Shown here: positions 17,835-26,709 of the stretch, piece after piece | Position numbering within the stretch: position 1 is the first letter of the stretch | How the letters are laid out: every line of letters begins with the position of its first letter | Source: Agaribacterium haliotis | GTDB lineage: Bacteria > Pseudomonadota > Gammaproteobacteria > Pseudomonadales > Cellvibrionaceae | Assembly: GCF_002312815.1 (NCBI RefSeq) | Contig: NZ_NKQJ01000010.1 | Coordinates: forward strand, 143,363 to 207,362 | Length of the DNA: 64,000 nucleotides | Reading direction: 5' to 3' | The notes under the pieces: model-generated | Seen by the model: only the letters and a program-made list of their open reading frames with translations | Database searches by the model: none | Told to the model about the DNA's origin: nothing | Made by a program: the position numbers and the translations under genes

Positions 17835-18986
17835 ATGCAAGAATTAGCGACGAATGCAACAAATGTTTTTAAAGATGTCTTTGGTTCCGAGCCCGCTTAT
17901 GTTGGCAACGCGCCCGGCCGCGTCAACCTGATCGGCGAGCACACCGATTACAACGACGGTTTTGTTTTACCGGCGGCGATTAATTTTGGCACTGTCGTTG
18001 CCGCCACTGGCCGCGACGATCGCACGGTTAGCGTGGTTGCGCTCGACTTCGACAACGAGCGCGCCGACTTTGACCTCGACACGCTCGCCGATGCCGAAGC
18101 GAGCAGCTGGCGCAGTTATGTTCGCGGCGTATTGCTGGCGCTGATGGAACAGTACCCCGACATAAAAGGCGCCAACCTGAGTGTTACCGGCAACGTTCCC
18201 CAAGGGGCCGGGCTGAGTTCATCGGCCTCGTTTGAAATCGCCTTGCTAAAAACCATGGCCAGCCTCAATGAGCTGCCGCTTTCCGGTGCCGAAGCTGCAA
18301 AAATGGGCCAGCTCGCTGAAAACAAATACGCCGGCTGCAACTGCGGCATTATGGATCAGATGATCTCGGCCTGCGGCGCCAAAAATCGCGCACTGCTGCT
18401 CGACTGCCGCTCGCTGGAAACTAAGTACACCTCGATTCCCGAGGGTTACAGTGTTTTGATCACCAACTCCAACGTTAAGCGCGGCCTGGTCGACAGCGAG
18501 TACAACACGCGCCGCGAACAGTGTGAAGCTGCGGCCGCAGCCATGGGCCTTAGCTCTTTGCGCGATGCGTCGATGGAACAGCTGTTAGCCGCCAAAGACA
18601 AAATGAGCGAAAAAGAATTTCAGCGCGCCCATCACGTGCTGACGGAGAACGAGCGCACCTTGACCATGTTCGATGCGCTCAATGCCGGCGATATGGCCAC
18701 CTGCAGCAAAATGATGGCCGAGAGCCACGCAAGCATGCGCGACGACTTTGAAATTACCGTGCGCCCCATTGACTACTTAGTAGAGCTGCTCGGTAGCCTC
18801 ATCGGCGACAACGGCGGCGTGCGTATGACCGGCGGCGGTTTTGGTGGCTGTGTGGTAGCGCTGGTCGCCGACAACAAGGTTGACGAAGCCAAAACTCTGA
18901 TTCTTGAAAATTACGAAAAAGAAACCGGTATCGCACCAAGCATTTTTGTATGCAGTGCCGAAGACGGTGCCTTTACTCAAGCCTAA
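17835..18986 (+). CDS. galK: Galactokinase
   Basis: A 383-residue GHMP kinase. The galactokinase signature GRVNLIGEHTDYNDGFV is near residue 28, the ATP-binding GAGLSSSASFEIA near 130 and the C-terminal GGGFGGCVVAL near 335. It phosphorylates galactose at C1 to feed GalT. It lies 79 bp after galT and 15 bp before galE, in the same operon. Ribosome site AAAGAGAAA precedes the ATG. Confidence 0.96.
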   Translation: MQELATNATNVFKDVFGSEPAYVGNAPGRVNLIGEHTDYNDGFVLPAAINFGTVVAATGRDDRTVSVVALDFDNERADFDLDTLADAEASSWRSYVRGVLLALMEQYPDIKGANLSVTGNVPQGAGLSSSASFEIALLKTMASLNELPLSGAEAAKMGQLAENKYAGCNCGIMDQMISACGAKNRALLLDCRSLETKYTSIPEGYSVLITNSNVKRGLVDSEYNTRREQCEAAAAAMGLSSLRDASMEQLLAAKDKMSEKEFQRAHHVLTENERTLTMFDALNAGDMATCSKMMAESHASMRDDFEITVRPIDYLVELLGSLIGDNGGVRMTGGGFGGCVVALVADNKVDEAKTLILENYEKETGIAPSIFVCSAEDGAFTQA

Positions 18987-19001
18987 AGCAAGGATAAGCA
19001 C

Positions 19002-20024
19002 ATGAAAATTTTAGTTACCGGCGGCGCCGGTTATATTGGCAGCCACACTTGCGTTGAACTCTTAGAGAGCGGCTACGAAGTTGTTGTTGTCGACAACCTT
19101 TGCAATTCCAAGCGCGAAGCCATCAGTCGCGTAGAGAAAATCACCGGAAAAAGCTGCCTGTTTTATCAGGTTGATATCTGTGATCGCGACGCCCTAAGTG
19201 CCGTATTTCGCGAGCACAAAATTGACGCCGTGATTCATTTTGCCGGCCTTAAAGCCGTTGGTGAAAGTGCTCAAATTCCTTTGGAGTATTACCAAAACAA
19301 CGTTAGCGGCAGCATCGTGCTGGCCGAAGTGATGCGTGAGTTTAACTGCTGGAACTTTGTCTTTAGTTCATCGGCCACCGTCTATGGGCCCGACGCACCA
19401 ATCCCCTACGTTGAAACCTTGCCCACCGGCCCGTGTAACGTTTACGGCCGCACCAAGCACATGGTCGAAGATATTTTCCGCGACTTGTGTAATGCACCTG
19501 AAAGCAAGTGGAATGTCAGCCTGCTGCGCTACTTCAACCCCATCGGTGCGCACGAAAGCGGTACCATCGGCGAAGACCCTCAGGGCATCCCCAACAACTT
19601 GATGCCCTATATCGCCCAAGTTGCCGTTGGCAAGCTCGAGTACTTAAATATCTTTGGCGACGATTACGACACCGTCGACGGTACCGGTGTGCGCGACTAC
19701 ATTCACGTTGTCGACTTAGCTAAGGGCCACGTTGCCGCCGTTGCCAGCCTGGTTAAAGCTGAGCAAGCCAAATGCAATGTCTACAACCTCGGCTCTGGCC
19801 ACGGTTACAGTGTGCTTGAGGTGGTGAAAGCCTTCGAAAAAGCCAGCGATGTAGAGATACCTTACAAAGTTGCACCGCGCCGCACGGGCGACTTGCCCGA
19901 GTTTTTTGCCGATGCCTCTTTGGCTTTAAAAGAACTCGGCTGGAAAACCGAGCTCGGCATTGAGCGCATGGCCGAAGACACCTGGCGCTGGCAAAAAAAT
20001 AACCCCCGGGGTTATCCTGCCTAA
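19002..20024 (+). CDS. galE: UDP-glucose 4-epimerase
   Basis: A 340-residue short-chain dehydrogenase-type epimerase. The NAD-binding VTGGAGYIGSHT is at residue 5. Catalytic Ser is in FSSSATVYG and the Tyr-x3-Lys is in NVYGRTKHMVE. It interconverts UDP-galactose and UDP-glucose and closes the Leloir cycle. AAGGA lies before the ATG. A strong terminator follows the gene, ending the operon. Confidence 0.96.
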   Translation: MKILVTGGAGYIGSHTCVELLESGYEVVVVDNLCNSKREAISRVEKITGKSCLFYQVDICDRDALSAVFREHKIDAVIHFAGLKAVGESAQIPLEYYQNNVSGSIVLAEVMREFNCWNFVFSSSATVYGPDAPIPYVETLPTGPCNVYGRTKHMVEDIFRDLCNAPESKWNVSLLRYFNPIGAHESGTIGEDPQGIPNNLMPYIAQVAVGKLEYLNIFGDDYDTVDGTGVRDYIHVVDLAKGHVAAVASLVKAEQAKCNVYNLGSGHGYSVLEVVKAFEKASDVEIPYKVAPRRTGDLPEFFADASLALKELGWKTELGIERMAEDTWRWQKNNPRGYPA

Positions 20025-20060
20025 GTGCAGTAGCGGCAAAAGCGATACCACGCTGACGCT

Positions 20061-20103
20061 AAAAAAAAGGCCCCGCCACGATGTGTAGCGGGGCCTTTTT
20101 TTT
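20061..20103 (+). terminator. Rho-independent terminator after galTKE
   Basis: AAAGGCCCCGC-loop-GCGGGGCCTTT forms a GC-rich stem of about ten pairs with A8 before and T8 after it, so it could work in both directions. Confidence 0.9.
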
Positions 20104-20158
20104 AGCGTTAGCTTGGCAATCGATGATGTGCCACTAAGATTTCAAAAGCATTCGGGCC

Positions 20159-20425
20159 TAGGGCCTGTTAACACTAATTAAATGCACTCTGTTGCGCCCC
20201 TCATTCTGCTATCAAGGCGTTTGGAGCGCAGTTTGGTTGTTCCAAATAAGCGACAAACAACACAGAGAGCGGGATGAGGGGCACAACCCGAAGGGCTGGG
20301 CCTGAATATCCGCCCAGATGCGTTACTTATCGCTTATTTAGCTTGCTAAACTGCGCTCAAAGTGCCTTTCTGGTCGAATATTCAGGCTCCAGCAGGGCGT
20401 ATTTAATTAGTGTTAACAGGCCCTA
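20159..20425 (+). mobile_element. MITE-like element, copy A (263 bp plus TA duplication)
   Basis: The element runs from GGGCCTGTTAACACTAATTA to its exact inverse, and the terminal inverted repeats extend a few bases further to AAT/ATT. It is bounded on both sides by TA. It has no reading frame of note. It is about 98% identical to copy B at 37272, which is in the opposite orientation. The inside is built from two diverged halves, each able to fold into a long hairpin. It lies just downstream of the type I secretion operon, where its hairpins could also stop transcription. The TA duplication suggests mobilisation by an IS630/Tc1-type transposase; none is in the window. Confidence 0.88.
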
Positions 20426-20479
20426 GTCAGTATTACAGATGCTCAGATAGCCGCTGCAACATTAATCGGCTATTTCAAA

Positions 20480-21088
20480 TTATTTATAGCCTTGATCAAA
20501 GCGCGCCTTTGCTAAACCCAAAGCCACCTTGTTGCGCCATACAATGGCATCAGGTGGCGCTAAATAACCGCTATCATCAATGGCTTGTAGACTCTGATCA
20601 TCCACCAACGATTGCAAAATCATCTGCCCCGATGCACTTTGTTGCAGCGTATTTAAATCGCTGATATAGAGCCAATAAAATGTCGCCGTTTCGGGTCGGT
20701 CGTTATATATATGTAGCTTTTCTTGCTGCTTTTTGTCTTTTTGATCTTTGTTGTCACTGTCTTGCGAATTTAACGTTGAACTAGCTGCAACGAGCAGGCG
20801 AGTCGGAAGATCTTGCTTGCGCTGCTGCTGAAATACTGCCAGCTGCTTATCTGTTAACGGCGCGGAGCTTAAGTAAAAATCTATCCCGGTGTTTTCCAGA
20901 TAATCCTTCTGCTTGCCGTGCAGCAATTGCATCTCGCTGTTTTGGGCAAACACTTGCGCGATATGGCCGATATTAGTATCGCTGTATACCAGCATGTTGT
21001 TGTAAGCAGCGTCGCTGCCGCTCGTCTGCGCTTGCAGAGGCCCGCAAATCAAGCCAAAGATCATTGCTAAAAAAATATAAAGCTTCAT
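20480..21088 (-). CDS. Unrecognised periplasmic protein at the end of the type I secretion operon
   Basis: A 202-residue protein with a clear signal peptide (MKLYIFLAMIFGLICGPLQA). The mature part has no cysteine, so it cannot be a LapG-type cysteine protease, although it occupies the place such a gene has in some Lap/Bpf operons. A Lys/Asp/Gln-rich hydrophilic stretch lies near residues 106-122. The last third (TFYWLYISDLNTLQQSASG, then GYLAPPDAIVWRN) recalls the C-terminal lobe of PstS-like binding proteins, but only loosely. It starts 8 bp after the OmpA-like gene and is surely co-transcribed. A role in adhesin display or retention is a guess from position. Confidence 0.7.
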   Translation of the reverse strand: MKLYIFLAMIFGLICGPLQAQTSGSDAAYNNMLVYSDTNIGHIAQVFAQNSEMQLLHGKQKDYLENTGIDFYLSSAPLTDKQLAVFQQQRKQDLPTRLLVAASSTLNSQDSDNKDQKDKKQQEKLHIYNDRPETATFYWLYISDLNTLQQSASGQMILQSLVDDQSLQAIDDSGYLAPPDAIVWRNKVALGLAKARFDQGYK

Positions 21089-21096
21089 AGGGCCCC

Positions 21097-21717
21097 CTAG
21101 TTATTTTCTGCGCTATCTTCAGTGCTGTAGACAGTCCAGCGCTGCTCGTTATTTTCTGAGCCGGGGTAAATAATCAGGCCCAGGGTGCGTCGACGGCGCT
21201 CGTGTAACGGCCGGAATAACGAGTTGGCACTATCGGTAAATATATGCTCATTCACGCGGCTTTTATCAACACCTTTACTTGTCAGCGCATCGATAATTGC
21301 GTCCGCGCGCTTTACCGCAAGCTTGCGGTTATATTCCAGGCTGCCCTCGGAACTGGTATCGCCAATCAGCTGTAAACTTGAAGTCGGCATATCGAGCATC
21401 GCCTGCGCAAGGCGATCTATTTTCCACTGCTGATCTGTGCGGATAGCCGCGCTGTCAAAGTCAAAGTCAATATGAAACTCTTTGTGTGCCAGTGAAGGCT
21501 GCCAATCGGCACAGCCGAGCTCATCGATAATTGCCGCTTCCGGCGAATCGGCACACAAGTCGCGAGCATTGATAACACCGTCTTGGTCTTCATCGCTTAT
21601 GTCGTCCCACTGATAACGCTGAACTTGTGAACTGGGTAAGTGTTCACACGCGGCGAGGAAAAAGGCGGGCAGCGCCGCCACGACAGCAAGCACAGGTTTT
21701 AGCTTGTTTATAAACAT
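21097..21717 (-). CDS. OmpA-like peptidoglycan-binding lipoprotein
   Basis: A 206-residue lipoprotein from the ATG at 21717: MFINKLKPVLAVVAALPAFF then LAAC. The longer frame overlaps the TolC gene and spoils the signal peptide. DEDQDGVINARDLCADSPE is a Ca-binding thrombospondin-3-like motif. The OmpA C-terminal domain follows (HIDFDFDSAAIRTDQQ, QLIGDTSSEGSLEYNRKLAVKRA). The start codon comes one base after the tolC-type stop (TAGGATG), so translation is coupled. Related T1SS adhesin operons carry such a gene; it may tie the export channel to the wall. Residues ERRRRTLGL fit the usual NRR motif of this domain. Confidence 0.88.
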   Translation of the reverse strand: MFINKLKPVLAVVAALPAFFLAACEHLPSSQVQRYQWDDISDEDQDGVINARDLCADSPEAAIIDELGCADWQPSLAHKEFHIDFDFDSAAIRTDQQWKIDRLAQAMLDMPTSSLQLIGDTSSEGSLEYNRKLAVKRADAIIDALTSKGVDKSRVNEHIFTDSANSLFRPLHERRRRTLGLIIYPGSENNEQRWTVYSTEDSAENN

Positions 21718-21718
21718 C

Positions 21719-23023
21719 CTAGTTGTCCTCTGTTTTCCATTCTTCGGGGTAATCAACGCGCAGTGCATAAAGCAAGGTGCCCATGGCATTGTGTACCCGA
21801 TAATCGGCCAGGCGGGCGTCGTATTCAGCGTTGATATAATTTCTTCTAGCTAAAAATAGTTCGATCTTGGAATCGAGCACATCCAGCAAAGAGCGGCGCC
21901 CCAAATTAAACTGCTCTTTGTAACCGAGCGTCGCCTCGGTTGCAGCATCAACATTTTCTTTATACAAGCTCTGTTGTTGTTCAAGGAAATAACGCGCGTT
22001 CCAGCTTAACTTAGCGCCCTCTTCAACTTGAATAATGGTGCGTTTTTGCAGTGAAAGCGCTTCTTGATAACGCCAGCCTGAAGCTTTGACTCTGGCGTGA
22101 TCACTGCCGCCGTTATAGAGCTCGTAGCGGAAGTTCAGCATCAAGCGCGCATCTTCATCCGGGCCTTCAAAACCACCGATATTGTCATTTTTATTTGCGA
22201 CAAAATCGAGCGTCACCTCGGGATAGTGTTTGCTCTTGGCACCGCGAAACTCTTGTTTTGCCGCCTTAATATCCGCTTTTGCTTCGAGTATTGAGGGGTG
22301 CTGATCGCGGGCTTTTGTAATTAATTCAGATACATTGGCCGGCAGCATAGCGACATCGGCATTGGGAGTATTTAGATTATATGGCGGCAGATTAACCTGG
22401 CTCAAAAAACGCGCGCGCAAATCGGCGAGATTATTTTGTGCCGAGGCCAGCGACGCCCGAGCTGTAGCCAGGCGCGCACTGATTTGCGCGTAATCTGAGC
22501 GGCTCGACAAGCCTTTGCTCATACGCGAATGCACATCATCGAGCGTTTTTTTATGGTCGGCAACATTGCGTTCGCTAAGTGCAACAATCTCTTGCGCTTT
22601 AATTACCTGTAAATAAAGCTCGGTAACCGTCAGCGCAATATTTTCTGCGGTCACCATCAATTGATAGCGCTCTGATTCAGCTTCGTAACTTAAGCGCTTT
22701 ACTTCGGCATCGGTGCGAAAACCTGCAAATAATTGCTGGCTGATGCTCAGACCAAGCTCGCGTCTATCTAGATCGGCATCAATTTTTTGGCCGCTGTTGT
22801 AGCGGGTATCTTCAACCCCGGTGCCGCCATACACGGCAACCGACGGCAGATAACCGCCCTTCGCTGCGCGGCGTTCACTGCCCATCGCCCGAAAGCGCGC
22901 GTACTGATGCTGAACTTCGGGGTTGTTATCAATCGCCGACGCCACGGCTTGCTCTAGCGTCAGCGCCGAACTCATCGGGCTAAAACCCAGGGCCCACAGC
23001 AGCCCCCAATATCGAAATCGCAT
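21719..23023 (-). CDS. TolC-family outer-membrane efflux channel (LapE/AggA-like)
   Basis: A TolC-like protein of 434 residues from the ATG at 23023, which has AAGGAAAG six bases upstream; an ATG seven codons earlier is possible. The signal peptide ends MSSA-LTLEQAV. Two repeats of the coiled-coil/outer-membrane-efflux domain follow, with YNSGQKIDADLDRRELGLSI and YNGGSDHARVKASGWRYQEA as the paired strand-helix boundaries. It forms the outer-membrane exit duct for the adhesin, with the HlyD and ABC proteins encoded upstream. The gene follows hlyD after a few bases. Confidence 0.9.
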   Translation of the reverse strand: MRFRYWGLLWALGFSPMSSALTLEQAVASAIDNNPEVQHQYARFRAMGSERRAAKGGYLPSVAVYGGTGVEDTRYNSGQKIDADLDRRELGLSISQQLFAGFRTDAEVKRLSYEAESERYQLMVTAENIALTVTELYLQVIKAQEIVALSERNVADHKKTLDDVHSRMSKGLSSRSDYAQISARLATARASLASAQNNLADLRARFLSQVNLPPYNLNTPNADVAMLPANVSELITKARDQHPSILEAKADIKAAKQEFRGAKSKHYPEVTLDFVANKNDNIGGFEGPDEDARLMLNFRYELYNGGSDHARVKASGWRYQEALSLQKRTIIQVEEGAKLSWNARYFLEQQQSLYKENVDAATEATLGYKEQFNLGRRSLLDVLDSKIELFLARRNYINAEYDARLADYRVHNAMGTLLYALRVDYPEEWKTEDN

Positions 23024-23046
23024 AGTCTTTCCTTTTACAGTCATAA

Positions 23047-24366
23047 TCAGGGTTCTCGCATCGCACCGGCGCGGGCGCGCAGCAGGGGTTTCATCCAGTA
23101 ACTCAATACACTTTTGCGGCCGCTAACAATGTCGACAGCCGCCTGCATACCCGGAATGATCGGTTGTCCATTTAAGGAGCTGGCACTGGTTTCTATATGC
23201 GCGCGGTAATAAGTCAGGTCTTGTTTTTCATCGCGCAGGGCATCAGCGCTGACATAGGTCACCGTGCCACTTAAGCCACCGTAGATAACAAAATCGTAAG
23301 CGCTGAATTTAACCACGGCTTTAAGCCCCGGCTTAACAAAAGCAATATCGGCCGGCGCAATACGGGTTTCGACAATTAGTTTGTCGTCGAGCGGTACAAT
23401 TTCCATAATGGCTTCACCAGGGCCAATCACGCCGCCGCGGCTTCTGACGGCAATATCTTTTACTTTGCCGTCGACTGGGCTGCGAACTTTACTGCGGCTG
23501 AGTTGATCGGCCAGGGCCGTGCGCATTTCACTTAAGCGCGCAAGTTCCGCATCGAGTTCAGCGAGTTCTATCTGCGCGCGCGTGCGAAATTCCAGCGCCG
23601 TGCTCAGCCGCTCACTGATCGCCTGATCGCGCGCAGCGGCGAGTTTTTCAGCTTCGAGCTGCACACCTTCAAGTTGACCGCGCATGCTGGTTAATTCACG
23701 CTCGAGTTTTAACAGTTCAATTTCCGCAACTGCGCCGCTGGCAACTGCCGCCTGCATCAGCTGTTTTTCCTGTTCAAGCGAATGCAAATTTGCGGCAATG
23801 GTCTGCGCTTCACTTTGTTTTTCATTGACGGCGCCAAGCTGTTGATAAATTCGCTGAGCCGCCTGCTGTAACTGCGCCTGTAATTGTTGCAGGCGCTCGT
23901 GATAGCTCGCTTGAGAGTTTGCCTCGGCGTGGGCAGATGCCTCGGTATCTTCAAGCTGCCTGAGTGACACCACAATTGCGCTCTGCCACGGCAGAGCGCT
24001 GTCGACTGCAACGCTGTCTAATTCCGCCTGCAAGCGACTGCGCCGTGCCAGCAGAGCACTGCGCTGCTGTTCGCTCTCCTGAAAATTTGCACGAAAACGC
24101 GTATCGTCCAACTCTAAAAGCACCTGCCCCTGCTCGACCAATTCACCTTCGTGAACCAGCAGTTGTTTTAAAATACCCCCCTCTAAGCTCTGGATTTTTT
24201 GTACCGCCGTGAGCGGAACAATTTTTCCATCACCCACCACAACTTCATCAAGCTCGGCCCAGGCCGCCCATAAAATCAAGCTCAAACTCAAGCCGGCAAC
24301 CAGATACACCACTTGCCGTGCGCGATAGGCTTCTTGAATATTTTTCCAGTGCTGCTTAGTTGTCAT
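23047..24366 (-). CDS. HlyD-family membrane-fusion (adaptor) protein (LapC-like)
   Basis: A 439-residue adaptor: one N-terminal membrane segment (VVYLVAGLSLSLILWAAWAEL), a lipoyl half-motif (IQSLEGGILKQLLVHEGELV), long Gln/Glu-rich coiled coils to about residue 285, the second lipoyl half and a beta-barrel (VRSPVDGKVKDIAVRSRGG). PGMQAAVDIVSGRKSVLSYW is the typical HlyD C-terminus. It bridges the ABC transporter and the TolC channel across the periplasm. Its start overlaps the ABC gene by 11 bp, so translation is coupled. Confidence 0.93.
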   Translation of the reverse strand: MTTKQHWKNIQEAYRARQVVYLVAGLSLSLILWAAWAELDEVVVGDGKIVPLTAVQKIQSLEGGILKQLLVHEGELVEQGQVLLELDDTRFRANFQESEQQRSALLARRSRLQAELDSVAVDSALPWQSAIVVSLRQLEDTEASAHAEANSQASYHERLQQLQAQLQQAAQRIYQQLGAVNEKQSEAQTIAANLHSLEQEKQLMQAAVASGAVAEIELLKLERELTSMRGQLEGVQLEAEKLAAARDQAISERLSTALEFRTRAQIELAELDAELARLSEMRTALADQLSRSKVRSPVDGKVKDIAVRSRGGVIGPGEAIMEIVPLDDKLIVETRIAPADIAFVKPGLKAVVKFSAYDFVIYGGLSGTVTYVSADALRDEKQDLTYYRAHIETSASSLNGQPIIPGMQAAVDIVSGRKSVLSYWMKPLLRARAGAMREP

Positions 24367-26698
24367 TGCAGCCTTCCTCTAAGTGCTGCTGCGCACTTAC
24401 CACTTCGGCTACGCTGCCCGCGCTTTCTTTTTTTACACTGTGTATTTGTGAATACTTTGGTCGCAAGCTGTTTATTTGAGAGTTATTTTGTTGGTTTTCT
24501 TGAGCATTAAATTGTTCTTCGGGTTTTACCGCAGCTTTTACCTCAGGTTTTCCAACAGGCTTAACCGCAACCGATCGCACGCGCTGTTGTTGTTTTAATA
24601 ACTGCGCTACCGGCCCGTCGGCAACGATGTGGCCGCGCTCTAGCACAATTGCGCGATCGCACAACTCCAGCACTTCGCGATTGTGGCTGGCAACAAGCAA
24701 AGACTGGTTGCGCGGCAGTTTTTGCAGACAGGAAATAACCTGTTGCTGCATTTTTTCATCCATAGCACTGGTCGGTTCATCGAGCAATAACAATGGCGCT
24801 TCGCGCAATAAAGCTCTGGCCAAAACAACACTTTGACGCTGACCACCGCTTAAATTTCGGCCGAGCTCACCGACACAGGTGTCTAAGCCCTGCGGCAACT
24901 GATCAACAAAACGATTGAGGCCGCTTTGATACAAAACATGTTTTAACAGCTGCGCATCAACTTGCTCTTGGCCCCAAACAATATTGTCGAGCACTGAGCC
25001 GTATTTAAGTGCCGGCTGCTGAGCGAGAAACGCACTTTGCTTGCGCAGTTCGGCCAGTGGCCACTGGCGCAGATCAATACCGTCAAATAAAACCTGGCCG
25101 CGCTCAACTTGATACTGGCCGGCCAACAGCGACAGCAAACTCGATTTACCCGATCCAGCGGCGCCAATCAGTGCAATGCGTTCACCGCGCGCAACACTAA
25201 AATTAATTGTTTGCAGAACACAGATTTCGCTATTGGGGTAAGAGAAGTCGACATTTTTTAAACTGACATTGCCATTGAACTGGCGGTTTTGCATAGCCTG
25301 TTTGGCGCTGCCCTCTTGCGGCAAATGCATTACTTGCTCAACAGAATTAATGGCCGTTGTCGTTTGCTGGTATTTAAGCAGCAACATCGACAGCTGATTA
25401 ATACTTGCCGCCGCGCGGCCGCTTAACATGACTATGGCAATTAAACCGCCCATGCTTAACAGGCCATCGCCAATGCGATAGACCCCCCAAATAATGAGCC
25501 CGACGGTAACAAATTGCTGACAACTTAGGATGCTATGGCTGAGCTTTTGACTCTGCTGGCGCGCGGCTGTATTCCAGTCGTTCAATGCGGCGACCGTTTG
25601 CTGCCAGCGATTTAAAGCCTGGGCTTCGGCATTTAATTGTTTGCTCTCGGGCAATAGTTGCAGTTGTTCTATCAGCAGGCTTTGCCTTTGCGTTGACAAT
25701 TGTGAAGCCTGCTCAATGCTCGCCTGCAGCTGAGGCCTTAATAAAAAACTTGCAGTAATAATTAACAGCATGGCCAACAGTGGCACCAAGACCATAGGCC
25801 CGCCGAGCCAGGCTATTACAACTAAAAACAGCAAGCTAAAAGGCAAGTCAACAAAGCAGGCAACCGTGGCGGAAGTTAAAAATTCGCGCACGCTGTCGAA
25901 CTCTTGAATTTGTTTGGCAAAAGCCGCTGCCGATTTAGGCCGGTTTGCCAGGCGCATGCCGAGCGTGCTGGCCATAAGCTTGCTTGATATATTCAGCTCT
26001 ATGCTGCGCCCGGCCATATCGGCAAGGCGGCTGCGCGCTTGTTTTAACAGCCAGTCAAAACTCAGCGCGATTGCCGCAGCCAGCGCCAGTACCCACAGGG
26101 TGTGCAGTGCCTGGTTCGGCACCACCCTGTCGTAAACATTCATGGTAAACAGCGGCACTATCAAGGCAATAAAATTAATACACAGCGAGGCAAGCAAAAA
26201 ATCCCGGTACCAGGGTTTTACTTCGGCAATGGCATTGATTAACCAGTGGCGCTCTTTGCTCTGCACTAAGTCGCGGCTGCGCGCATCGCTTAATTGTTCC
26301 GGGGCCAGCAAAAAAAGGCGGCCATCTAGCTCATCAAGAGATATAAAACTGTGCAGCTCTTCACCCGCTAACAGTTGTTCACCGTCGTCAAACTCGGGGC
26401 GGCAGATTTCAAACTGCTCGGCTTTGAACTTAAGTAAAATTAAAGGCCGGCCTGCAGTATCGATGGCCACGGCTGGCAGCGGTGGCCTGGCACCGACACC
26501 GCCCGCACCGAGCTTGGCCACACAAACATCAAAACCCGCGTTTTCGGCCGCGCTTGGCAGCTGCGCTTCACTCAAACAGCCGCGCTGCAGCGGTAAAGCC
26601 TGCAACAGTTGCGCCGGGTGCCTGGGCATATCGTAGTGCCGGCAAAACCAATACAGGCAGGCTAACCAGGCATCGTGTTGATTTATGCTTGTGCTCAC
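24356..26698 (-). CDS. Type I secretion ABC transporter (HlyB/LapB-like)
   Basis: A 780-residue transporter. Residues 1-130 resemble a C39-like domain (DAWLACLYWFCRHYDMP) but lack the protease Cys context, as in HlyB/LapB. Membrane segments follow from about 160 to 450. The ATPase has Walker A GAAGSGKSS near 512, signature LSGGQRQ near 614 and Walker B LLLLDEPTSAMDE near 640. A 70-residue Lys/Gln/Val-rich tail after the ATPase is unusual. The GTG start has AAGGA upstream. It energises export of the adhesin through the inner membrane. Lys517-type Walker residues are intact, so it should be active. Confidence 0.93.
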   Translation of the reverse strand: MSTSINQHDAWLACLYWFCRHYDMPRHPAQLLQALPLQRGCLSEAQLPSAAENAGFDVCVAKLGAGGVGARPPLPAVAIDTAGRPLILLKFKAEQFEICRPEFDDGEQLLAGEELHSFISLDELDGRLFLLAPEQLSDARSRDLVQSKERHWLINAIAEVKPWYRDFLLASLCINFIALIVPLFTMNVYDRVVPNQALHTLWVLALAAAIALSFDWLLKQARSRLADMAGRSIELNISSKLMASTLGMRLANRPKSAAAFAKQIQEFDSVREFLTSATVACFVDLPFSLLFLVVIAWLGGPMVLVPLLAMLLIITASFLLRPQLQASIEQASQLSTQRQSLLIEQLQLLPESKQLNAEAQALNRWQQTVAALNDWNTAARQQSQKLSHSILSCQQFVTVGLIIWGVYRIGDGLLSMGGLIAIVMLSGRAAASINQLSMLLLKYQQTTTAINSVEQVMHLPQEGSAKQAMQNRQFNGNVSLKNVDFSYPNSEICVLQTINFSVARGERIALIGAAGSGKSSLLSLLAGQYQVERGQVLFDGIDLRQWPLAELRKQSAFLAQQPALKYGSVLDNIVWGQEQVDAQLLKHVLYQSGLNRFVDQLPQGLDTCVGELGRNLSGGQRQSVVLARALLREAPLLLLDEPTSAMDEKMQQQVISCLQKLPRNQSLLVASHNREVLELCDRAIVLERGHIVADGPVAQLLKQQQRVRSVAVKPVGKPEVKAAVKPEEQFNAQENQQNNSQINSLRPKYSQIHSVKKESAGSVAEVVSAQQHLEEGCNDN

Positions 26699-26709
26699 TT
26701 GCTTATCCT

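Noticed and set aside
20159..20425. Element copy A as a full insertion sequence or integron attC site
   Set aside because: 263 bp with no transposase frame, and no attC core sites; it fits a non-autonomous TA-target element better.
20480..21088. Call of the last operon gene as LapG
   Set aside because: The mature protein has no cysteine, so the Cys-His-Asp triad of LapG cannot be present.
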